A stretch of 64,000 nucleotides of DNA, from NCBI RefSeq assembly GCF_958298935.1, contig NC_084923.1, positions 37,602,501 through 37,666,500 on the forward strand. The letters run 5' to 3'. Below are positions 56,600-64,000 of this stretch, in pieces (position 1 is the first letter of the stretch; every line of letters starts with the position of its first letter). The stretch comes from Phragmites australis. Taxonomy: Eukaryota; Streptophyta; Magnoliopsida; Poales; Poaceae. The notes under the pieces were generated by a model. That model had not been told where the DNA came from. It searched no databases and worked only from the letters and a program-made list of their open reading frames with translations. Both the position numbers and the translations under genes were made by a program.

Positions 56600-58610
56600 C
56601 TATTCGTTTAATCTGCTCTTAAGCATATGCCTCCGAAGAATCGTCAAGAAGAGATTAAATTTACTTTTGACATAGCAAAGTGTGATCGAATATTTGATTA
56701 TTTGTTACAAGATAAACAAATTAAGTTGTCTCATGATCATGTAGTTGCACCGCCAGATAAGTTAAAGAGCGAGCTTATTGCAAATGACATAATTCTTATT
56801 CTCATGCAACTAACGATTGCAATATTTTTCATCAATGGATTCATTAGCCATTAATGAATGACGCTTGAAATTTGCGGAGATGCAAATAGACAAATAGCCA
56901 TTCCCGATTAACATGCTTGATTTCCAAGACAAGAGCGTCCTAATTCGACCAAATCAACTAAAGGGAAGAATGTAATCGTTGACGAGGAAATACCTACGCC
57001 TTTGGAGGAAAACAAAGCTTGTTAAAAGAAACATTACTTGAGAAAACTCCCAAAGATAAAAAATCAATCAAAATTATGGTGCACACTTTAGCTACCGAGG
57101 GGAATGATCACAATGCTAGGCGAAGAATGATCGGACCAAATGCCCGAAAGTTGGCAAGTGGAAGGTTAATGAAGCGATGAGATCAAGCTTACCTTCAAGC
57201 AACTTTTGTCTAAATATAAGAAAGATAAGGCTATCCAAACACATATGAGTTGTCCGAGTGGGTTTAAGAGGCCAGGTGTAACACCCCAGGTATAACTTCA
57301 TGTCTACAATAACATATAAATGTTATTATCTTCCATGAATGCAATGACATATCTTCTTTTATATCGCACCCCTCCTCGAGCAACATATGATACGTACTAA
57401 TACAGTCGTGACCCTAAGATCAAGATATAACTTCTAACGCATATGCAAATGCAAGTGCAAGTGCACATGGTAAAAATATGTTGCAATTGTATTAAACTAT
57501 ACCACCAATAATACCTCAACTTTATTCTCAAGTCAAACAGCAACATAGTTCAACAAAAATTGTAGCAACATAAAGATAGATATAAGGCAATGATTAAACA
57601 TGCTTAAACGTAAAGAATAGTATAAAGTTCAGATCATAGTTAAATTTGTCATGGTTCTGAAATAAAGGGGTAGGTGATGAAAATAACATGTCAAAATAAT
57701 AGCAACACAACAGCTACATTTACTTGCTTTCAACCGGTGATAACGACGAACTTCAAGTGTGAGACGAAGCACCACCACCTAAACACAACAATAACTCAGC
57801 ACCAACACTTCTCATAACAAGCAAATATAGAACACAAAGCGCTCCTACGACCGAAACCCTCAATCAAGCAAAACTGACAAAAAACAGCACACACGAATTC
57901 GTTCGACAAGAGCAGCGGTACTTCTCTTCTTTGTATCCATTTTTCTACCACAGATATGATAACGAATAAATACATTTTAGGAAACTACAGAACGAGGGTT
58001 ACAACTTTTATTGAGTATTTCTGGAAATAATCAGTTTTGAGTGACTACTGTTTGAAATTGATGACAATTTTCATAGTTATTCACTTTTATGTTACTATGT
58101 TGTAATAAATAAGAAAGTTTAATCCTTAGCGTAGTGTGTTTGTCATCTTCTACGAGATGAAGGTGTCAACTTATTCTTTATCTCTTTTCATGTTCGGATG
58201 ATTATGAATGCTAGAGTGGTATAATTTATATCTTGTTTCATATGTTGGTGTTTCCGGGTTACTCTAAATACAAAGGAGTTGTTGTTGGATTTTTTTTTTT
58301 GATAAGTTCAGTTGTAAGATGTGTAGTTAGGTGGCATCCCAGGTTTTGTGACACCTAGGGTGTTACACCAAGATCACCTTCAAGGCAAGGAGTGTGTGAT
58401 CATCATCGACAACGAGAAGACTATGCTATTGTCATTTACCAGCCACTTGGGTAATCGGTGCCACTGCTATGGGCACTCCCTCCTATACCATTTCCTCCTT
58501 GCCCAGCGTGGGGTTATGGCAATATGTGGATGTCTCCTCCTCCTATGTAATTTTCTCCTTTTTATCCGAGATGGATAGCACCATGGAGGCCAATAGAATA
58601 TCACGTCATG
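56600..58610 (+). pseudogene. gag C-terminus with zinc-knuckle-like motif, split by solo LTR
   Basis: KNRQEEIKFTFDIAKCDRIF and YLLQDKQIKLS are followed, in shifted frame, by the family motif C-K-(stop)-H-N-S-Y-S-H-A-T-N-D-C at about 56770-56815, where a Trp codon has become TGA. Degraded sequence leads to the solo LTR at 57277. After it comes a Tyr/Pro-rich tail (HRQREDYAIVIYQPLG, then MWMSPPPM). Confidence 0.7.
57277..58367. mobile_element. Solo LTR, 1.09 kb, gypsy-type ends
   Basis: Starts TGTAACACCCCAGG and ends CCTAGGGTGTTACA, so the ends are perfect 10-bp inverted repeats. Flanks CCAGG (57272-57276) and CCAAG (58368-58372) are a 4/5 target duplication. AT-rich, non-coding. TGTAACACCC ends are shared with the 4-kb solo LTR at 16.7 kb, but the interior is not obviously related. 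A MITE is unlikely, given 5-bp flanks and TG...CA ends. Confidence 0.75.
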
Positions 58611-59299
58611 TTTATGACTGATTAGAGGACATAAATTGGTCTAGTAATGTACAATATACCAAAGCTGTGAAGAAGATATACCGAGTTAAGGAGAACCAAG
58701 TCTCTACTCAAAATCCAAATTCTAATGTTCATAAAACAAGGACCACTGCAGCTCATATTATTGAGATTGGTTCAATGAAAGTAGTTGCTAAAGAACTTAA
58801 CAAGGGACCGATTGTTTTTAGTGATAATCCGGTCAAATTTAAACATATACCTACCGCTGTCCAAGTTGCTTCGAAGGCTAATGATGATGAAGCGAGTAGC
58901 AGCAAGCAACTTTCTAAATACCTGCAACCAAGATGGTGTCCATCAGGCTTGTCCTATACAAAGAAAAGGAGGTTGTAGCGGCTGCGCAAACAACAATTGA
59001 TGGGGCAGCAAGTTGAAAGGTTGTGAGATGCTCCTTTCAATGAGATTAAACCGCTGCAACCCGTGAAGCATATATGGAGACCAAAGAAAGGTACTACAAC
59101 TGTACCAATATCAGCTCTTACGCCAGCACTTGCTCCTAATAGTGATGAAGATGAAGAATTACTTGATTATGGTGATTCACTAATGCATGCTAGCGATGCT
59201 TCACTAACTGAAGTTTTGTGCTATAGATGAAGGTGAAGTGGCTCAATTGGACTTGGGGCCAAAAGAAGCTATTTTTGAGAATCCAAATAAGACGGATCA

Positions 59300-59858
59300 A
59301 CACTTGAAGCTGTTATATGTATAAGGCCATATTAATGGGAAGCCGATTTCAAGAATATTTGTTGATGGAGGATCTACGGTTAACTTGATGCCATACTCCA
59401 TTTTCAAGAAGCTTGGTAGAGATGATGATAAATTAATAAAGACCAACTTGATGCTTAATGGATTTGCGGGTAATTCTAATGAGACCAAAGGAGTTATCTC
59501 TATGGAGTTTACCAATGGAAGCAAGACAATACCAACCGCCTTTTTCATCTTCGAGGTGCAAGGTAATTATAGCATTATTCTTGGATGGGGGATTCATGCA
59601 AATAATTGTGTTCCCTCTACTTTGCATCAGTTTTTGATTCAATGGGTAGATGACGATGTAAAAGTGGTACCTGTGAATACTTCAGCCTATGTTACTTTGG
59701 CTGATGCTTTAGCCGATTGGAGATATGGCAATGCCCAATGCTTGTCAGGACTTGATATTTTGGATTATGACTCTCTTAGTGTCTCCAAAGATGGTATTGT
59801 ATCTATGATCATAAAGCCAGTTCGTGATAATCGGTTAAATAATACAGTGTATCAATGA
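59300..59858 (+). pseudogene. Protease region of second gypsy element
   Basis: GHINGKPISRIFVDGGSTVN carries the catalytic Asp in a D-G-G-S context. Then LMPYSIFKKLG, VISMEFTNGSKTIPTAFFIF, NYSIILGWGIHANNCVPSTL and LHQFLIQWV, ending at a TGA at 59856-59858. The stretch from 59385 is open for 157 codons. Upstream, 58.6-59.3 kb carries a degraded linker with stops. Typical of Tat-lineage gag-pol junctions. Confidence 0.85.
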
Positions 59859-60059
59859 GTAATGGCAGGAATTTAGAATAGTTGCAAAAGTATATGGAAC
59901 AATATCGTTTAGATAAAAATGACATTTGTGAAGCCATTGAGGACTTAGATGAGTTGATAAGTTATGTCAAGGTTTTTCATCAGCCGATCCACTAGAAGAA
60001 GTTGATATAGGTAATGGTGCTACACCAAGGTTGACGTTTGTAAACAAAAATATGAAAGC

Positions 60060-60607
60060 CGATTACAAGACTAAATTAATCGAGTTTCTTAGAGAATGCA
60101 TTGATTGTTTTTCTTGAGAGTATCATGAGATACCAGGATTTGATCGAGAGTTGGTAGAACATTGGTTGCCCATTAAAACAGGATTTAGACCTTATAAAGA
60201 TCCACCTAGGAGGTTTATTCCTAACATATATGATCGGATTAAAGAAAAGATAGACCAATTATTGAAAGATGGGTTTATTAGGCTATGTAGATATGCCGAT
60301 TGGCTCTCCAATATCATCCTAGTTGAGAAGAAGAGTAGCGGTAAGTTTTGAATTTGCACTGATTTTAGATATTTGAATAGAGCTACTCCTAAAGATGAAT
60401 ATCCTATGCCTATAACTAATATGTTAATTAATGATGTTTTAGGACATAGAATAATTAGTTTTCTTGATGGTAATGCTATTTATAATCAAATTTTTTTGCT
60501 GAGAAAGATGTCTAAAATAGTTTTTTATTGTCCTAGTTTTGTTGGTTTATTTGAGTAGGTTATTATGATATTTGGGTTGAAAAATACCCGTGCTACTTAT
60601 CAAAGGG
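60060..60607 (+). pseudogene. Reverse transcriptase N-terminal part, second gypsy element
   Basis: Reads DYKTKLIEFLRECIDCFS (stop), EHWLPIKTGFRPYKDPPRRF, IDQLLKDGFIRLCRYADWLSN, ILVEKKSSGKF (stop), DFRYLNRATPKDEYPMP, DVLGHRIISFLDGNAIYNQI and FGLKNTRATYQR. It is cut by the solo LTR exactly within TATCAAAGGG. RT resumes at 62009. Confidence 0.87.
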
Positions 60608-62008
60608 TGTCGGTGACACAGGAACCAGGGGTCCCCGAGTCCTGAGGCCAGATCAGCAGTTGCCACGTGGTGCCCTCCCGCGGGGATCGTCTCCCCAAGG
60701 TGCGAGAAGACTAAGTCCCGGGAGAGGGTGCTCGGGGCCATGAACAGTGGCCCCCGAGTATTCGAGTTCCCCGATAATCCAGAAGACCAAGAGCCGGGAA
60801 GAGAGTGCTCGAGGCCGTGAGCAGTGGCCCCTGAGCACTCAAGTCCCCCGAAGACCAGAAAAGCCAAGTACCGGGAAGGGAGTGCTCGGGGCTGCTCAAG
60901 AAAATCAGTTCCGGGAGAGAGTGCTCGAGGCCGTGAACACTGGCCCCCGAGCACTCGGTTCCCCAAGGACTCGAACAGCCAATTCCGGGAGAGAGTGCTC
61001 GGGGCCGTGAACAGTAGCCCCCGAGCACTCGGTTCCCCGAGGACCAAAAATGGGGCATATCCGGGAGAGAGTGCTTGGGGCTGTGAACAGTGACCCTCGA
61101 GCACTCGATTCCCCGACGGCCTAAGAAGTCCTTCGCCGGTGGCCCCCATAGAGGTCCAACGGTGAGGTGTCAATCAGTGAAAGGCCCGTGCCGTATTTAA
61201 GAGGGCGCGTGGCCTGTCACCTCCAATTGCTCCTATCACGCTCGCTGTCAGTCCCTGCCACGGCCTGGCAGGGAGGCGTGGGGACATTTAATACACGGGT
61301 CCCATTGCGGGACATCTGGCGCGCCTCGGGATAGCATCGCGAAGCCTGAGGCGCCCCTCCTGCCACCCTGCTGTGTTAGATGTACAAGACCGAACGGGCA
61401 CACCGGGCTGCTCGGTGGTTGCCCGGTGGGCCCTCTCCGTGGCCCGTTGCAGAACGGCATCATGACGAACAAGACCAGACGGGGGCGCATTTTCAACCCT
61501 CCCCGTCACTTCGCGCAGCTGCCCATGATGGTTGCTTTCCATTTATGGCGCCTTGGAACTCGCGCCCTCCCCCTCTGGGCACACCATCGCCCGGCGAATA
61601 TTTAAGGCGGGGCGGGCTCCCCAGAGAAGGAGGAGATTTCTCAGACAAGGAGGAAGCCGAGGAAGAAGACAGAGGTCCGGTACAAGCACAGAAGCTGAGA
61701 TCACCGAACAACAAGGAGCCCGAAGCTCTAGGCTAGACAAATATTCTTGTAACCATCGACATCTCTGAGAGACATTCTCAGAGTATTTATAGCATACACA
61801 CAGGAGTAGGGTGTTACGCTCAGTGCAGCCCGAACCTGTCTAAAAACCTCCTCAGCATTTACTGCATTCTGAATTCGATCCCTCCATCCCACCTGCATCG
61901 CATTTACACCTATTTATTTCACCTGCAAAACAGATTCAGAATCATCCCCCGGTCGAATCTCAAAACGGGTCCCTCCGGATCCCTGCTTGAGGAGTTCACC
62001 CTCCGACA
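60608..62008 (+). mobile_element. Solo LTR, 1.40 kb, related to the Tat complex LTRs
   Basis: Starts TGTCGGTGACACAGGAACC and ends CCTCCGACA, with exact target duplication AAGGG (60603-60607 and 62009-62013). It shares the starting block CAGGGGTCCC, hairpin-type tandem units (60715-61110), a TATA-like AATATTTAAGG at about 61596 and the R-region GCCCGAACCTG with LTR3. Overall divergence marks it as a sister family. Orientation is plus, judged by TATA and R order. Confidence 0.92.
60715..61110 (+). repeat. Tandem ~75-bp hairpin units in solo LTR
   Basis: About six units starting CCGGGA(G/A)AGAGTGCTCG, each with GTGCTCGGGGCC...GGCCCCCGAGCAC arms around a GTGAACAGT-like loop. The third unit is shortened to about 40 bp and has lost the right arm. 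Confidence 0.85.
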
Positions 62009-62013
62009 AAGGG

Positions 62014-62470
62014 CTATGAATTTAATTTTTCATAATTTGCTTGGAGTTATATTAGAAGTGTACCTTGATGACATAGTCATTAAACTGGATGGTGATGATT
62101 GTCATTTAGCCAATTTGATGTTAGCCTTTGAAAGAATGTGTCGATATGGTTTGAAAATGAATCCACTCAACTGTGCTTTTGGTGTGTTGGCTAGATAATT
62201 TTTAAGCTTTATAATACATGAGAGAGGCATAGAGATAGATCCTACTATATACAAAAGGTTCATGTACCTACATGTAAAAGAGATATGCAAAAGTTCTTGG
62301 ATAAAGTAAATTACTTAAGAAAATTTATATCAAATTTGTCTAGAAAGGTTAGTGTTTTTACGCCTATACTTCGGTTAAAGAATGATACCGAATTTGCTGG
62401 GGGGGGGGGGGTAGAACAACAACTTGCATTTGATGCGAAAGAAGTATTTGTCTACTCCGGTGCTTCAGGC
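62014..62470 (+). pseudogene. Reverse transcriptase C-terminal part, second gypsy element
   Basis: Continues MNLIFHNLLGVILEVYLDDIVIK (catalytic YLDD at about 62060), LMLAFERMCRYGLKMNPLNCAFGV (stop at 62196-62198), then a degraded HERGIEIDPTIYKRF, and the connection domain NYLRKFISNLSRKVSVFTPIL. A G13 run at 62399-62411 lies in what should be coding sequence. Confidence 0.85.
62399..62411 (+). repeat. Poly-G run (13 G)
   Basis: Thirteen consecutive G within the RT/RNase H connection of the second gypsy element. Such homopolymers are error-prone in sequencing, so the local frame should not be trusted. Confidence 0.9.
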
Positions 62471-62489
62471 GCTTAAAGCCAGATTACCT

Positions 62490-63330
62490 TTTCGGCTGTA
62501 CATTGCTTAGGGGGAGAATGTGATCGGTGCTATTTTGACACAAGAGATTGATGGCAAGGAGTATACAGTCACCTACTTGAGCCGATGTCTCTTGGAAGCG
62601 GAGATGAGGTATGTCTCTATTGAAAAATTATGCTTATCGTTGTATTATGCTTATACAAAGTTAAGGCATTACTTGCAATCTAGTACTTGTGTAATAGCAT
62701 GTTAAGCTGATGTGGTCAAATACATGTTACAAAGGCCAATTTTAAGTGGTAGAATTGGCAAATAGGCATACGCACTTACAGAATACGATTTGGCTTATGA
62801 GTCTTTGAAATCTATGAAAGGCCAGATTGTGACGAATTTCATTGTTGACCATCGGATTGATGAGAAGCATGATTTAGAAGTCGGCTATGTATCTATTAAA
62901 CCATATAAATTTTACTTTGATGGTTCGGCTTGTGGGGTAGGACAATATGTCAGTCTTGTTTTTGTTTCATCTAGAGGTATTATTTTTAAAATATCTTATC
63001 GTTTGGAGTATTTTTGTACTAATAACCAAGCTAAATATGAAGCTCTCTTATTAGGATTAGAAATTTTGAGTTTTATGGGTGTAAAGAATATAGAAGCTTT
63101 TGGTGATTCATTACTAATTGTACAGCAAGTTTCTAGTAATTATCGATGTTTCGATGAATAACTAAATAGTTATCTTGATAAATGTCTAGACATCATTGTC
63201 GTCTTTAATGATTTTACTATTAGCCATGCGTCTATAGATGATAATTTTAGAGCTAATGACTTGGCACAACAGGCATCCGGTTATCAAATTAACAGAGCCA
63301 AATTCTCTTATTGAAAGACCGATGCTTGAA
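62490..63330 (+). pseudogene. RNase H and archaeal-type RNase H, second gypsy element
   Basis: RNase H: ENVIGAILTQEIDGKEYTVTY, LSRCLLEAEMRYVSIEKLCL, LRHYLQSSTCVI (stop), then LTEYDLAYESLKSMKGQ. Archaeal-type RNase H: YKFYFDGSACGVGQYVSLVFV, NNQAKYEALLLGLEIL, AFGDSLLIVQQVSSNY, FRANDLAQQASGY. Three stops and frame changes occur. The second RNase H places the element in the Tat lineage, like the complex at 37.6-51.3 kb. Confidence 0.85.
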
Positions 63331-63589
63331 AATATTGATTATTGTATAGCCGGGCATGAGTTCTTAGGTCTGATTATGTCTTCTTCAGTGAGAGAAAATG
63401 TTGAAGTGGTTGAATCTAAGGATTGGAGAAGGTCTTTAATTGATTAGTTGAAGGATCCAAGCAAAAGTTTTGATAGAAAGATTTAGCGATAAGCCTTCAA
63501 ATGTGCATTATTGAATGATGATTTATATCTCTAAGTTGTAGATGGTTTGCTTCCCAAATGCTTGGATTAAAATAAGAAAGAATTACTAT

Positions 63590-64000
63590 GGGAGAAGTAC
63601 ATGAAAGCATATATGGCACATATCAATCATTACACAAGATGAAGTGGTTATTGAAAAGAGCTAAATTATATTGGTATACTATTCTTAATGATTATTTCAG
63701 GTGTTATAAGGAATGCAAGACATGCCAAAATTTTGGTGATACTAAATTAGTTCATACTGCTATGATGCATCCTATTATTAAAGCATGGTCATTCCGAGGA
63801 TGGGACTTGAATTTCATTGGTCAAATATATCCTCCATCGTCTAAAAGTCATCGCTTTATTTTGGTGGCTACTGACTATTTCACCAAGTGGGCTAAAGTTA
63901 TTCCTCTCAAGAACATGACATATAAGGAGGTGGTTGGTTCTATTTTAGAGCATATTGTTCATATATTCGGTATTCCACAAACTTTAATTACGGATCAAGG
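63590..64000 (+). pseudogene. Integrase N-terminus and core start, cut by window end
   Basis: HHCC zinc domain: HESIYGTYQSLHKMKW ... FRCYKECKTCQNF. The core starts SFRGWDLNFIGQIYPPSSKS with the first catalytic Asp, then YFTKWAKVIPLKNM and GIPQTLITDQG with the second Asp at the last bases of the window. The glutamate and the C-terminus lie outside. Confidence 0.85.

Larger units (their letters stand above)
55625..64000 (+). mobile_element. Second Tat-lineage gypsy element, decayed, runs off window
   Basis: Plus-strand gag (55.6-58.6 kb), protease (59.3-59.86), RT (60.06-60.6 and 62.0-62.45), RNase H and archaeal-type RNase H (62.5-63.3) and integrase start (63.6-64.0 kb). Two solo LTRs with target duplications interrupt it (57277-58367 and 60608-62008). 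No 5' LTR or PBS could be found left of gag. Codon use is AT-rich, unlike the GC-rich Tat complex at 37.6-51.3 kb, so it is a different and older family. Many stops and frameshifts. Confidence 0.85.

Noticed and set aside
57277..58367. Interpretation as a MITE because of perfect inverted ends
   Set aside because: TG...CA termini with TGTAACACCC, a 5-bp near-match duplication and 1.1-kb length fit a solo LTR better.
1..64000. Search for tRNA, rRNA, riboswitch, organellar or bacterial-type operon features
   Set aside because: No cloverleaf-type or conserved rRNA sequence was recognised. The only tRNA-like signals are retroelement primer-binding sites.

Overview
The window is nuclear DNA from a grass (Poaceae). 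It holds one intact host gene near its left end, and the remaining ~54 kb is almost wholly nested transposable elements. The grass assignment rests on the gene's protein, which is closest to monocot YAB2-type YABBY proteins, and on the kinds of retroelement present (Tat-lineage Ty3/gypsy elements with antisense ORFs, short-LTR copia, CACTA and hAT elements with grass-style termini). Genus cannot be read from the sequence. No rRNA or tRNA gene, CRISPR array or bacterial-type operon was seen.

Layout. (1) 1-8.7 kb: a CACTA-end remnant and a reverse-oriented TRIM retroelement lie upstream of a complete six-exon YABBY transcription-factor gene (ATG 1123, stop 7713, 188 codons), whose 3.6-kb first intron carries a perfect (AG)28 tract. 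(2) 9.1-16.1 kb: a MITE, then an internally deleted Ty1/copia element with ~148-bp LTRs, whose reverse transcriptase is split by a 3.67-kb CACTA transposon flanked by a CCG target duplication. (3) ~16.35-34.05 kb: one old L1-type LINE cut by several later insertions. These are a 4.0-kb solo LTR (TSD GCACA), a 1.5-kb insertion (TSD CATGT), a 590-bp solo LTR on the minus strand (TSD CATTT), a 5'-truncated gypsy fragment with its 3' LTR, and a 1.23-kb LTR-like block. (4) 34.2-51.5 kb: a defective hAT transposon (8-bp TSD CTCTTGTG) containing a 13.7-kb Tat-lineage gypsy complex (TSD CAGTC) laid out LTR-antisense gene-LTR-gag/pol-antisense gene-LTR. (5) 51.5-55.6 kb: no recognisable gene. (6) 55.6 kb to the end: a decayed second Tat-lineage gypsy element, interrupted by two solo LTRs and running off the window.

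The most unusual material is in the gypsy elements. A minus-strand gene with a PF04195-type domain ('putative gypsy type transposon') and its own TATA box lies between pol and the 3' LTR in two different families here. In one of them it is present twice, inside a three-LTR tandem structure bounded by a single target-site duplication. The U3 regions of two LTR families are built from tandem units that each form a GC-rich imperfect hairpin. All element coding regions are broken. The only open stretch long enough to notice is the 3' half of one pol (RNase H, second RNase H, integrase). The YABBY gene is the only locus I would call a functional host gene.
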